Shown: positions 1 through 7,928, counted from the first letter of the stretch. The stretch is 12,311 nt of DNA from Parcubacteria group bacterium RIFCSPHIGHO2_01_FULL_47_10b (GCA_001824325.1 MHXC01000004.1:382-12692), one strand, 5' to 3'. A program made the numbers and translations. The notes: a model not told the origin generated them from the letters alone.

Positions 1-210
1 ATTGATCAAGGGTATAGGATGCAGGAATATGAAGACAAAATTCAGGAGTTACGGAGTCAGAGTCACGACCTCATGCTGACGATTACGGTGGCGTCAAGCG
101 TGGAGCGATTAAGCACCGTCAAACAATCTTTGCAATTACAGGATGTAACGAATATACGCTATATCAAAGCCGGTGGTTCTCAAGTCACACTGGCCCCTTT
201 TTTTGAATAA
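1..210 (+). CDS. ftsL: FtsL/DivIC-like cell division protein, 3' part only
   Basis: The frame is open from base 1 to a TAA at 208-210, giving 69 residues with no start in view, so the gene begins upstream of the window. An internal ATG at 19 is probably not the real start. The visible part runs I-D-Q-G-Y-R followed by a heptad-like helix (EYEDKIQELRSQSHDLML) and then SSVERL...NIRYIKAGG. This matches the periplasmic half of small bitopic FtsL/DivIC proteins: a coiled coil just after a membrane segment, then a short segment ending near an R/K-Y-hydrophobic motif. FtsL-type proteins bridge FtsQ/FtsB and FtsW/FtsI at the septum. The position directly before an ftsI-type gene is the classic dcw order and is the strongest support. 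The membrane segment itself lies outside the window, so the family call rests on the coiled coil and the neighbour. Confidence 0.68.
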   Translation: MDQGYRMQEYEDKIQELRSQSHDLMLTITVASSVERLSTVKQSLQLQDVTNIRYIKAGGSQVTLAPFFE

Positions 211-234
211 AAGAGAGTGGTTAGTGTCGGTACA

Positions 235-277
235 CCCAGCACCTTGTTGTTGCTTCACAGCACAGCTAGGCGCTGGG
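235..277 (+). repeat. Imperfect inverted repeat in the ftsL-ftsI gap
   Basis: CCCAGCACCT at 235-244 can pair with AGGCGCTGGG at 268-277, giving ten positions with one A-C mismatch and a 23-nt loop. It lies in the 97-bp gap between the FtsL-like stop and the ftsI start. No T-run follows immediately, so it is not a convincing intrinsic terminator. It may be an mRNA processing or stability element, or chance. Confidence 0.35.
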
Positions 278-307
278 GGAGCTACCGGTTTTGTTATTGC
301 TTGATTC

Positions 308-2047
308 ATGATGCACGCAACACATACCCAGAAGTCAGAACTGCCGCGGTGGCGGCTTGTTGTTACTGCCACTTTTTTTTGCGTCTGCGGTGTCGGCCTT
401 ATTGGGCGTCTCTATGTTTTGCAAATAATTGAACATTCTGACTATCTTGCAGCAGCAGAGCGTAGTTCAGTGGTTCGACATGAAGTCGTTCCCAAGCGCG
501 GGGAAATTTTTTTTAATGATAAAAATGGTGTTTTGTTACCCGTTGCTATCAATAAACAAATTCCTTCGGCCTATGTGGTTCCACGCGAAGTGCAAGAGTC
601 GGGAGCCGACGGCGCACAAGTCGCAGAGAAGATCGCAACAGCGTTATCGCTTGATCCAGCTGATGTTTTGGCGCGCGTGAGTATTCCTGGTGATCCTTAC
701 GAGCCGCTGAAAAAGCGTCTTACTGAAGAAGAGGCGACGTCGGTTGAGGCGCTTGGCATCACGGGCGTGCATATACAAAAAACATGGGACCGATCGTATC
801 CGCTCGGAGATATTGGTGCGCAGACGATTGGCTTTTTGGGGTTCGAGGGAGCAGATCGTGCTGGGCAATATGGCGTCGAGGGTTTTTATGATGCGCAATT
901 GCAGGGCCAGCGAGGTATTTTTTCTGGGGCGCTCGATGGACTTGGTCGGTTAATTCCTTTTGGCAATAAAACGGTAAAGCCAATGGATAACGGCGATGAT
1001 ATTGTGCTGACATTGGATCAGAATGTCATGTTTTCAGTGCGAGATATGTTGAAGGAACTGAATCAGAAATATAGGCCAATGAGTGTTTCCGCGCTCGTGA
1101 TGAATCCAAAAACCGGCGCTGTTATTGCCATGGATTCGTTGCCGTCATTTGATCCGAATACATATGCAGATGTAAAAAATCCGCAACTATTCTTGAATCC
1201 CTTGGTGCATATACCATTTGAGCCTGGTTCGGTCATGAAGCCGATTGCAATGGCTGCGGGGCTCGATACCGGCGTGGTAACACCTGAATCAACGTTTAAC
1301 GATGATAAGGGTTATACCGTTGTTGCGGATCGGGTGATTCGTAATGCCGAAAATAAAGTGTTTGGCGTTGTGACCATGACTGATATTCTGAAAAATTCGA
1401 TCAACACTGGGATTATGTATGTGCAGCAAAAGATAGGAAAGGAACTATTTTTGGAATATATGGAGAAGTTTGGGTTTGCGCGCACAACAGGCATTGATAT
1501 TGCAGCGGAGAAGCAAGGTAGTATTGCCAACTTGTACACCAATCGTGATGTCAACTATGCAACTGCTGCGTTTGGCCAGGGCATCAGCGTGACGCCGGTG
1601 CAGCTTTTGTCGGCTATTAACGCAATTGCCAATGAAGGCAACATTATGAAGCCGCATGTAATTGCTGCGACCATTCATAACGATGTCGAAACAGCGTTTG
1701 AGCCAGTTGTTACAGGGCGAGCAATAAGCGCTGATACGGCAAATCGTTTGACTGCGATGATGGTAACGATTGTTGACGATGGCCAGGCTCGCGGAGCCAA
1801 GGTGCTGAACTATTTCATTGCCGGTAAAACAGGCACAGCCCAAGTGCCAGTTCCGGGAGGATATGCCGATGATCGAACTATTCATACTTATGTAGGGTTT
1901 GCGCCGGCGTTTGATCCGCGATTTTCTATAGCAATCAAGCTCGAAGCGCCATCTGATATTGAATTTGCATCGCAGTCAGTTGCGCCGTCGTTCGGCAAAC
2001 TCGCGAAGTTTTTGTTAGACTATTACCAAATACCGCCAGAGCGGTAG
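308..2047 (+). CDS. ftsI: FtsI/PBP2-type septal peptidoglycan transpeptidase
   Basis: This is a 579-residue class B penicillin-binding protein, a usual length for FtsI. It cross-links peptidoglycan with its catalytic domain outside the membrane and would work with FtsW and FtsL at the septum. A short cytoplasmic tail is followed by one membrane segment (about residues 17-41). The PBP dimerisation (pedestal) domain comes next, including the VPKRGEI signature near 61-67 (typical RGxI). The transpeptidase domain follows, with all three active-site motifs: S308-V-M-K311 (in EPGSVMKP), S364-I-N366, and K507-T-G-T510. I see no PASTA repeats at the C-terminus. An in-frame TGA at 302-304 limits the start to ATG 308 or the adjacent ATG 311. 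Neither has a recognisable Shine-Dalgarno sequence. The FtsL-like gene lies 97 bp upstream. FtsI versus elongation PBP2 is decided here mainly by that neighbour. Confidence 0.93.
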   Translation: MMHATHTQKSELPRWRLVVTATFFCVCGVGLIGRLYVLQIIEHSDYLAAAERSSVVRHEVVPKRGEIFFNDKNGVLLPVAINKQIPSAYVVPREVQESGADGAQVAEKIATALSLDPADVLARVSIPGDPYEPLKKRLTEEEATSVEALGITGVHIQKTWDRSYPLGDIGAQTIGFLGFEGADRAGQYGVEGFYDAQLQGQRGIFSGALDGLGRLIPFGNKTVKPMDNGDDIVLTLDQNVMFSVRDMLKELNQKYRPMSVSALVMNPKTGAVIAMDSLPSFDPNTYADVKNPQLFLNPLVHIPFEPGSVMKPIAMAAGLDTGVVTPESTFNDDKGYTVVADRVIRNAENKVFGVVTMTDILKNSINTGIMYVQQKIGKELFLEYMEKFGFARTTGIDIAAEKQGSIANLYTNRDVNYATAAFGQGISVTPVQLLSAINAIANEGNIMKPHVIAATIHNDVETAFEPVVTGRAISADTANRLTAMMVTIVDDGQARGAKVLNYFIAGKTGTAQVPVPGGYADDRTIHTYVGFAPAFDPRFSIAIKLEAPSDIEFASQSVAPSFGKLAKFLLDYYQIPPER

Positions 2048-2053
2048 AGTGGC

Positions 2054-2081
2054 TTGATTTTTAGGGCTTTTCGGGTAGAAT
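2054..2081 (+). promoter_or_regulatory. Promoter of the tRNA-Glu gene
   Basis: TTGATT at 2054-2059 and TAGAAT at 2076-2081 are separated by 16 bp, a good sigma70-like pair. Transcription would begin near 2088, about 16 bases before the mature tRNA 5' end. The promoter starts just after the ftsI stop codon. Confidence 0.6.
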
Positions 2082-2103
2082 AACGCATAGGAACTATACA
2101 GAT

Positions 2104-2175
2104 GGCCCTATCGTCTAGTGGCTAGGACATCACCCTCTCACGGTGGAAACACGGGTTCGAATCCCGTTGGGGTCA
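2104..2175 (+). tRNA. tRNA-Glu (anticodon CUC)
   Basis: The 72-nt sequence folds as a cloverleaf. The acceptor arm GGCCCTA pairs with TGGGGTC (two G-U pairs). The anticodon stem TCACC/GGTGG encloses the loop CTCTCAC with anticodon CTC at 2137-2139. The T arm is ACGGG-TTCGAAT-CCCGT, and the discriminator base is A2175. CCA is not encoded (the next bases are TAG), so the 3' end must be completed by a CCA-adding enzyme. The GGCCCTATCGTCTAG start and the D-arm are typical of bacterial glutamate tRNAs. The CUC isoacceptor reads GAG; a UUC isoacceptor must exist elsewhere to read GAA. The gene stands alone, not in a tRNA cluster. Confidence 0.96.
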
Positions 2176-2195
2176 TAGCATCGTTGTGCTATAAT
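2167..2195 (+). promoter_or_regulatory. Promoter of the P-type ATPase gene, leaderless
   Basis: A perfect -10 box TATAAT lies at 2190-2195. Seventeen bases upstream is TTGGGG (2167-2172), a partial -35 formed by the end of the T stem and the 3' acceptor strand of the tRNA. Only six bases separate the -10 from the ATG at 2202, so the predicted transcript starts at or within a base of the start codon. Confidence 0.6.
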
Positions 2196-2201
2196 AGCTC
2201 T

Positions 2202-4907
2202 ATGGCAGCGCAGAGAACAGTGCCGCAGTCGCATGGGCTCCATGAGCGTTGGTATGAGATGAGTGTTGATGAGGCGCTCGAAGCACAGAAGTCCGTACCC
2301 AGCGGATTGTCTTTTGATGAGGTGACAAAACGGCAAGGGCGACACGGCTTAAATGAGCTGGAAGAACGGCGTCGAACTACGCCGTTACAGAATATTTTGA
2401 AGCAGTTCAAGAGCCCGCTCATATATATGTTGTTTATTGCAGCGGGGATCACGTTTGCGCTGAAAGAGTATATTGATATGACGGTGATTTTAGTGGTGGT
2501 TATTGGGAATACGATTATTGGCTATTTACATGAGTCGCGCGCCGACCGGGCGTTTCAAAAGCTCCAGCAAGCACTCACTAGGACTGCGTTTGTCTGGCGG
2601 GATGGATCAGCGCACGAAATTGATGCGCGGGATATCGTACCAGGAGATATTATTATGCTTCGAGCAGGCAGCAAGGTACCCGCAGATGCGCGTCTTATTG
2701 AAGCACAAAACTTGCAAATTGATGAATCAATGCTGACCGGTGAATGGGTGCCGGCGATGAAGGACATTCACAGCATTCATAAGGACCATGGGGTGATCGG
2801 AAAAGCAGGGTCGCTGGCTTTAGGCGACCAGCACTCGATGGTGTTTATGAATACGATCGTGCAACGGGGAGAGGGACGGGCAGTGGTAGTGGCAATTGGC
2901 GAGCATACGCAGGTAGGTAAAATCGCCGATCTGATTCAGCACAATCACAATACAGACGAATACACGCCGTTTCAGAAAAAGCTTGCGTATCTGGGGAAAG
3001 TTATTGGCGTTTTGGTAGCAATAGTGACATTGGTTATTTTTGGGCTTGGGGTGACGCTTGGGCGTGAAGCATCAGAGATGTTTCTAACAGCAGTGGCGAT
3101 CGCGGTGTCGGTGATTCCCGAGGGTCTGCCGGTGGCTATGACAGTCGTATTGGCCATCGCGACACGAAGGATATTGGCGCAACGCGGCTTGGTAAAAAAT
3201 CTTGTTGCTGCGGAAACGCTGGGGTCCGCGTCAGTCATATTGACTGATAAAACGGGGACGTTGACTGAAGGGCGCATGATAGTGTCGGAGGTTGTGGGGT
3301 GCGATCATGCGCTCAATAAGGCAGAAGAAAAGAAATTATTTGAAATGGCAGTGTTGGCAGGTGACAGTATAGTTGAGGACGGTGATGATCCGTCGAAAGA
3401 GGCGCGATTCAAGGGTTCGGCTACTGATCGAGCAGTTGCAATGGCTGCGTATGAGAGGGGGGTCGATGAAATTGGGCTTGAAAAGGCGCACCGACAGAAA
3501 GCGCGATTGAATTTTGACAACCGACGAAAGTTTTTAGGGGCAGTGCATCGGTTTACGCAGGCGCACGACCTCTTGGCAATTGCTGGTGCACCAGAAATGA
3601 TTTATGAGCGTTGTACGCACTATGAATTACACGGAGAAAGTCATCCGTGGTCGAAAACGAAACAAAAGGAGCTGGAGGGTCGTTATGAACAATTAGCGTC
3701 ACAAGGCATGCGGGTAATAGCGATTGCCTACGGGACAAAGGCGGAAACGAAACAGTGGGGATCAATGAGTGATCAAGAGCTCGAGTCCCATGCAAAAGGG
3801 TTAACCATGCTGGGGCTTATAGCATTGCGTGATCCTATTAGGCACACAACGAGGCAGATGCTTCAGGAGGCCATACACGCGGGGATTCGACCGGTCGTGG
3901 TGACAGGGGATCATAAATTAACGGCGCGGGCGATTGCAAAAGAGCTTGGGTTTGATGTACATGGATCAGCGGTCATGGAGGGGTTTGAGCTAGATGCGCT
4001 TAGCGATGAAGAATTAAAAGATCGCGTGCAGCATGTCTCGATATTTTCCCGAGTCAACCCGGAGCATAAATTGCGGATTGTTGATGCATGGCAAGCGCGG
4101 GGCGCGACTGTTGCAATGACAGGCGATGGCATTAACGACGCACCAGCTCTGAAAGAGGCAGATATTGGCGTGGCAGTGGGATCGGGAACTGATATTGCAA
4201 AAGAGAGTGCTGATTTAATTTTGCTGGATGATAAGTTTTCGACGATAGTGGCTGCAATACGTGAGGGAAGAGTAGGGTTTGATAATATTCGCAAAATCAT
4301 TGTGTATTTGTTGTCAGATAGCTTTACGTTGTTTATATTAGTGCTGGGATCGTTGTTTTTGGGACTACCGTTGGCTATTTTACCGGTACAGGTTTTATGG
4401 ATCAATTTAATCCAAGACAGTTTTCCAACATTTGCACTCGGGTTTGAACCAGCAGAAGATGATATTATGCGACGCAAGCCAATCCCGCGAAGTCATAGAA
4501 TTCTTAACAGAGAAATGAAGACCCGGATATTCGTTATTGGAATTATTGCTGACCTCCTATTACTCACCGTATTTTATATGTTGCTGAAAAACGGTACTGA
4601 TCCAAGGATAGCCCGCACTGTCGTTTTCGCTGGCTTATCTGTACAATTCTTTATTAATTTATACGCGATCAAATCATTCAGAAAACCGGTGTGGAGAATC
4701 AACCCATTTTCAAATACCTACTTGGCGCTGTCGTTAGTTTTTGGATTAATTATGATGCTTGCCGCGGTATATGCCCCGTTCTTTAATGTATTCTTGCATA
4801 CGACGCCGCTGCCTGGGTATATGTGGCTCATTTTATTAGCGCTTGGGGGATTGAACCTCGTAGGCGTGGAAACAGTCAAGGCAATATATCGAAATAAACC
4901 GCAATAA
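2202..4907 (+). CDS. P2-like (Ca2+-ATPase family) cation-transporting P-type ATPase
   Basis: The 901-residue product has the complete architecture of a type II P-type ATPase and would use ATP to pump a cation across the cytoplasmic membrane. In order it shows an N-terminal cation-ATPase segment; TM1-2 (about 72-103); an A domain with T179-G-E-W182 in place of the usual TGES; PEGLP at 306-310 in TM4; the phosphorylation motif DKTGT with D349; the nucleotide-binding KGSA around 404; TGD 568-570; the hinge TGDGINDAP with D642 and D646; and a C-terminal bundle of six helices. TM6 keeps N735 and D739 (INLIQDS). TM5 reads YLLSDSFTLF, so residues matching SERCA N768 and E771 appear to be Ser and Leu. 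The ion is therefore uncertain. ATG 2202 is chosen because the frame's earlier start at 2118 lies inside the tRNA. The stop is 9 bp from rmuC. Confidence 0.93.
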   Translation: MAAQRTVPQSHGLHERWYEMSVDEALEAQKSVPSGLSFDEVTKRQGRHGLNELEERRRTTPLQNILKQFKSPLIYMLFIAAGITFALKEYIDMTVILVVVIGNTIIGYLHESRADRAFQKLQQALTRTAFVWRDGSAHEIDARDIVPGDIIMLRAGSKVPADARLIEAQNLQIDESMLTGEWVPAMKDIHSIHKDHGVIGKAGSLALGDQHSMVFMNTIVQRGEGRAVVVAIGEHTQVGKIADLIQHNHNTDEYTPFQKKLAYLGKVIGVLVAIVTLVIFGLGVTLGREASEMFLTAVAIAVSVIPEGLPVAMTVVLAIATRRILAQRGLVKNLVAAETLGSASVILTDKTGTLTEGRMIVSEVVGCDHALNKAEEKKLFEMAVLAGDSIVEDGDDPSKEARFKGSATDRAVAMAAYERGVDEIGLEKAHRQKARLNFDNRRKFLGAVHRFTQAHDLLAIAGAPEMIYERCTHYELHGESHPWSKTKQKELEGRYEQLASQGMRVIAIAYGTKAETKQWGSMSDQELESHAKGLTMLGLIALRDPIRHTTRQMLQEAIHAGIRPVVVTGDHKLTARAIAKELGFDVHGSAVMEGFELDALSDEELKDRVQHVSIFSRVNPEHKLRIVDAWQARGATVAMTGDGINDAPALKEADIGVAVGSGTDIAKESADLILLDDKFSTIVAAIREGRVGFDNIRKIIVYLLSDSFTLFILVLGSLFLGLPLAILPVQVLWINLIQDSFPTFALGFEPAEDDIMRRKPIPRSHRILNREMKTRIFVIGIIADLLLLTVFYMLLKNGTDPRIARTVVFAGLSVQFFINLYAIKSFRKPVWRINPFSNTYLALSLVFGLIMMLAAVYAPFFNVFLHTTPLPGYMWLILLALGGLNLVGVETVKAIYRNKPQ

Positions 4908-4916
4908 CGTTCATAT

Positions 4917-5912
4917 ATGGATGCAACAACACTAATTATCGGAGTGGTTGGGGTCGCGGTTATCGTCGCAGCCGTCATGCTGTTCCGGTCGCTTCAGCAA
5001 TCGTTTGAGAGAACTTCTGAGACGCTGCGAGAGCAGTTTCGCCTCCATGTTGAGGAAATAGGTAGATCACAGCAAAGCATGCATCAGCGATTGGATAATG
5101 CGGCACAGACTGTTGGGCGCGTGCATACGGAACTTGGGCGGCTCACTGAGCGGTCGCAGCGAATTGTGGAGATCGGAAAGGATATTCAAGATTTACAGCA
5201 ATTATTAAAAGCCCCCAAGTTGCGCGGCGGTTTTGGCGAGTATTTTCTTGCTGATTTACTCGAAAATATTTTACCCCAGGGCAGCTTCAAGTTGCAACAC
5301 GGGTTTAAGAGTGGCGCGCGTGTCGATGCAGTGATAAAGCTTCGCGACTTAACTATTCCCGTTGATGCAAAGTTTCCACTCGAGAATTTCAAAAAATATA
5401 AAGAGAGTAATGATGAAAAGGAGCGAGGGCGCTTCCAGAAGCAGTTTTTGCAAGATATCAAGACTCATATCAATGCGATAGCAGATAAATATATCAATCC
5501 GGGGGAGGGGACGAGCGATTTTGCCATCATGTATATTCCGGCAGAGAGCGTGTATTATGAGATCGTAGCAACATCAGAGGCGCAGTCTATGCTTGAATAT
5601 TCGTTTGAACGAAAAGTTATTTTGACATCGCCGAGCAATTTTTACGCATATCTCCAAGCCATTTCAATGGGCTTACGTGGCTTGCAAATCGAGCAAAGCG
5701 CGAAGGATATGCTGTCGCGATTGTCGCATCTTCGCGGGGATTTTCAGAAATTTGAAGAAACGTATCGCGTGCTGGGAAAGCATTTATACAACGCAAAACA
5801 GAGTTATGATATGGCCGATGGGAAGCTGGCAACTATGGATCAGACCTTTCTTGTGCTTGAGGGAAGCGACCAACCGAAGTTGCCAATTGACGATACGCAT
5901 TCTGACAAGTAG
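4917..5912 (+). CDS. rmuC: RmuC-family protein (predicted DNA recombination nuclease)
   Basis: The 331-residue protein has an N-terminal membrane anchor (about residues 5-23), a long helical coiled-coil stretch (about 24-98), and then the RmuC domain. Visible signatures are RGGFGE (103-108), RVDAVI (135-140), PVDAKFP (148-154) and IMYIPAESVY (204-213). The pattern E108, D137, D150-A-K152 fits the PD-(D/E)xK-like nuclease core proposed for this family. In E. coli, RmuC limits recombination at inverted repeats; its exact biochemical role is still poorly defined. It is shorter than the E. coli protein (about 475 residues), mainly in the coiled-coil part. ATG 4917 has no Shine-Dalgarno sequence and lies 9 bp after the ATPase stop, so the two genes are probably cotranscribed. 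The end of the gene carries the lepB promoter. Confidence 0.9.
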   Translation: MDATTLIIGVVGVAVIVAAVMLFRSLQQSFERTSETLREQFRLHVEEIGRSQQSMHQRLDNAAQTVGRVHTELGRLTERSQRIVEIGKDIQDLQQLLKAPKLRGGFGEYFLADLLENILPQGSFKLQHGFKSGARVDAVIKLRDLTIPVDAKFPLENFKKYKESNDEKERGRFQKQFLQDIKTHINAIADKYINPGEGTSDFAIMYIPAESVYYEIVATSEAQSMLEYSFERKVILTSPSNFYAYLQAISMGLRGLQIEQSAKDMLSRLSHLRGDFQKFEETYRVLGKHLYNAKQSYDMADGKLATMDQTFLVLEGSDQPKLPIDDTHSDK

Positions 5913-5915
5913 AAT
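5887..5915 (+). promoter_or_regulatory. Promoter of lepB
   Basis: TTGACG at 5887-5892 and TAGAAT at 5910-5915 are spaced by 17 bp, a near-consensus sigma70 pair. The -10 box includes the TAG stop of rmuC. Transcription would start near 5922, leaving a leader of about 27 nt without a Shine-Dalgarno sequence before the lepB ATG. Confidence 0.65.
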
Positions 5916-5948
5916 GAGTGCATAACTATATGTTCCCGATTATATCAC

Positions 5949-6509
5949 ATGCGAAGACAGCTATTGCAATTTTTTGGTGAATTAACGCGGATTATCGTTG
6001 TTTCATTGTTGATCGTTATACCGATCCGGTTCTTTGTGATGCAACCGTTTTTTGTGAAGGGCTCAAGCATGGAGCCGAATTTCAGCGATCGACAATATCT
6101 GCTCGTCGATGAAATTACGTATCGATTTCGCGAGCCGCACCGCGGGGATGTCATTGTATTTAAGTATCCGAAAGACCCGAAACAATACTATATCAAGCGT
6201 GTCATCGGATTACCCGGGGAGCGCGTAGTGGTTCAAAATAATCAGGTAACGATTTACGACGAGGACCATCCGAATGGTTTTTCACTTACTGAAAGCGGTT
6301 ACTTAGCTGATGGGGAACTGACCGGAGGAGATACAGATATGACGCTTGCGAATGATCTATTCTTCGTCATGGGCGACAATCGCGAGGCATCATATGACTC
6401 GCGTCGCTGGGGGCCACTTCCTGAAGATTTGATTATCGGGCGTGCGCTTGTCCGCGTATTTCCTATTGATAAGGCAATGGCCATCGAAGCGCCGCAATAT
6501 AATTACTAA
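5949..6509 (+). CDS. lepB: Signal peptidase I
   Basis: The 186-residue protein cleaves signal peptides from secreted precursors on the outer face of the cytoplasmic membrane. One N-terminal membrane segment (about residues 12-31) is followed by the S26 protease domain. The nucleophile is S40 in GSSMEPN (box B) and the general base is K83 in YYIKRVIGLPGE (box D). MGDNR (141-145) followed by SYDSRRWG (148-155) forms box E. There is no second membrane helix, so it resembles the small Gram-positive-type enzymes rather than E. coli LepB. ATG 5949 follows an in-frame stop-rich leader with no Shine-Dalgarno sequence. It is probably the first gene of a lepB-hisS transcript, with only 7 bp before hisS. 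Confidence 0.95.
   Translation: MRRQLLQFFGELTRIIVVSLLIVIPIRFFVMQPFFVKGSSMEPNFSDRQYLLVDEITYRFREPHRGDVIVFKYPKDPKQYYIKRVIGLPGERVVVQNNQVTIYDEDHPNGFSLTESGYLADGELTGGDTDMTLANDLFFVMGDNREASYDSRRWGPLPEDLIIGRALVRVFPIDKAMAIEAPQYNY
6498..6503 (+). promoter_or_regulatory. Possible -10 box before hisS
   Basis: A perfect TATAAT lies in the last codons of lepB, 13 bases before the hisS ATG, and would give a leader of about 7 nt. No good -35 is found at 16-19 bp (the nearest TTGATA, 6466-6471, is 26 bp away). The bases also encode Q-Y-N of LepB, so this may be chance. Confidence 0.3.
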
Positions 6510-6516
6510 TTGATTT

Positions 6517-7854
6517 ATGAATAACGAAAACGAGGCAAACGAGCAACCATTTCCAGATCAGAAAACGTTCGGTACGATTCAGTCGCCTCGCGGCATGCAT
6601 GATATTTTGCCGGAAGACCAGCCGTACTGGGAATGTATTCGCGATGTCGTTCGAAAAGAAGCGGCGGCATACAATTTTGAGCGCATTGATACGCCGATTC
6701 TTGAAGCGACACCGCTATTCACCAAGGGCGTTGGCCAAGGTACCGATATCGTAGAGAAAGAAATGTACTCATTTAAGACCAAGGGTGGAGATGCGCTAAC
6801 TATGCGTCCCGAGGGCACTGCGTCTGTTGTACGAGCGTATTTAGAGCACGGGATGCCGAATCGCCCAAGTCCGATAAAGCTTTACTATATCGGTCCATTT
6901 TTCCGCCATGAAAGTCCGCAGAAAGGACGATTTCGCCAATTCCATCAAATAGGTTTCGAAATTTTGAACTCCGCTAGCCCAGCGAGTGATGCAGAAATTA
7001 TTCAGCTTACGTATGGCTTGTTGAGTAAGTTGAAAATCAAGAATATTACCATACAGATTTCGTCCCTTGGTGACAACGAAAGCCGGGTGCCCTATCTTGA
7101 AAAATTACGAGCCTATTTGCGTGAACATGCAGCAAGTCTCCCTGCGGATTGCAAAAAGAAATTACGGACGAGGCCGCTGGCGATCTTTGATTGTAAAGAA
7201 GAAAAAGCGCTTCGGGTTGCGCAAAATGCACCCAAGATTATTGATAATTTGTCGAAGGCATCATATACCCACTTTAAGCAAGTATTGGAGATGCTCGATG
7301 AGCTTGAGTTACCGTATAATGTAAACCCATTATTAGTGCGAGGATTAGACTATTATACGCGGACCGTATTCGAAATATGGAAATCGAACGATGAGGATGG
7401 CGAGGCGCGCAACATTGCACTTGGTGGTGGTGGTCGCTATGACAACCTTATTCAAATGCTTGGCGGTCCTGTGGCAACTCCCGCAGGGGGCGTCGCACTC
7501 GGCATTGAGCGGTTGGTCGAAATGATGAAGTCCGAGGGAGTTGAGCTTAAAAATACGCAAAAGCCGACGGTGTTTCTGGCGCAACTTGGCTTTGATGCGA
7601 AGAAGAGAAGCTTGAAATTATTTGATGAGTTGCGAAAGCAGGGGATTATCGCTGTTGCATCATTTGACCGAGATTCATTGAAAAGTCAGTTGAAGCAAGC
7701 AGACCGTTACGGTGTGTTGTATACGTTGATGCTTGGTCAAAAAGAATTACTCGACGGCAGGATTATTTTACGCGACATGGCAACCGGCAGCCAGGAGATA
7801 TTAAAATTAGCCAACATTACAAAGGAAATTAAAGATCGGTTAAAGAAACACTAA
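6517..7854 (+). CDS. hisS: Histidyl-tRNA synthetase
   Basis: The 445-residue class IIa synthetase charges tRNA-His with histidine. After a hydrophilic extension of about 20 residues comes the HisRS start SPRGMHDILPEDQPYW (23-38). Motif 1 surrounds IDTPILE (57-63). TMRPEGTASVVRAY (95-108) is the ATP/histidine region. Motif 2 is FFRHESPQKGRFRQFHQ (128-144). The histidine signature LVRGLDYYTRTVFEIW lies at 273-288. GGGGRYDNLI (303-312) and motif 3 GGVALGIERL (324-333) follow. The C-terminal anticodon-binding domain begins near 350. The length is normal for bacterial HisRS. The ATG at 6517, 7 bp after lepB, has no Shine-Dalgarno sequence. It is followed by rpsU, yqeY and ybeY, a translation-related run. 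Confidence 0.97.
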   Translation: MNNENEANEQPFPDQKTFGTIQSPRGMHDILPEDQPYWECIRDVVRKEAAAYNFERIDTPILEATPLFTKGVGQGTDIVEKEMYSFKTKGGDALTMRPEGTASVVRAYLEHGMPNRPSPIKLYYIGPFFRHESPQKGRFRQFHQIGFEILNSASPASDAEIIQLTYGLLSKLKIKNITIQISSLGDNESRVPYLEKLRAYLREHAASLPADCKKKLRTRPLAIFDCKEEKALRVAQNAPKIIDNLSKASYTHFKQVLEMLDELELPYNVNPLLVRGLDYYTRTVFEIWKSNDEDGEARNIALGGGGRYDNLIQMLGGPVATPAGGVALGIERLVEMMKSEGVELKNTQKPTVFLAQLGFDAKKRSLKLFDELRKQGIIAVASFDRDSLKSQLKQADRYGVLYTLMLGQKELLDGRIILRDMATGSQEILKLANITKEIKDRLKKH

Positions 7855-7905
7855 TGTCACTAAAGTCACAACAATACAGCAAAGTTCAGCATGCAGCAGG
7901 CCGGC

Positions 7906-7928
7906 AAGGAGGTGTGGTTACTTAACCA
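7906..7928 (+). promoter_or_regulatory. Strong Shine-Dalgarno plus palindrome before rpsU
   Basis: AAGGAGGTG (7906-7914) is a near-perfect complement to the 16S 3' tail and by far the best Shine-Dalgarno in the window. It ends 13 nt before the ATG, longer than optimal. The gap is occupied by the perfect dyad TGGTTA-CT-TAACCA (7915-7928), whose last base is the A of the start codon. As RNA it could fold as a 5-bp stem with a 4-nt loop (ACUU), which would shorten the effective spacing or hide the start codon. As DNA it could equally be an operator. Confidence 0.7.

Noticed and set aside
217..432. 71-codon + strand ORF from GTG 217
   Set aside because: It overlaps the N-terminal coding part of ftsI in another frame, has low-complexity Leu/Cys-rich content and resembles no family.
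2031..2046. Perfect hairpin TACCGC-CAGA-GCGGTA at the ftsI stop as a terminator
   Set aside because: The only T-run (2058-2062) is 11 bases past the stem, too far for an intrinsic terminator, and the stem is mostly coding sequence.
2118..2201. Upstream in-frame start that would add 28 residues to the P-type ATPase
   Set aside because: It begins inside the tRNA-Glu D loop, the extra residues match no ATPase N-terminus, and a TATAAT lies between it and ATG 2202.
3911..4477. 188-codon - strand ORF inside the ATPase
   Set aside because: It is antisense to conserved ATPase motifs, has a Ser/Asn/Ile-rich composition typical of shadows, and shows no recognisable domain. The same reasoning removes the other long antisense frames (1445-1885, 10870-11370, 11192-11659).
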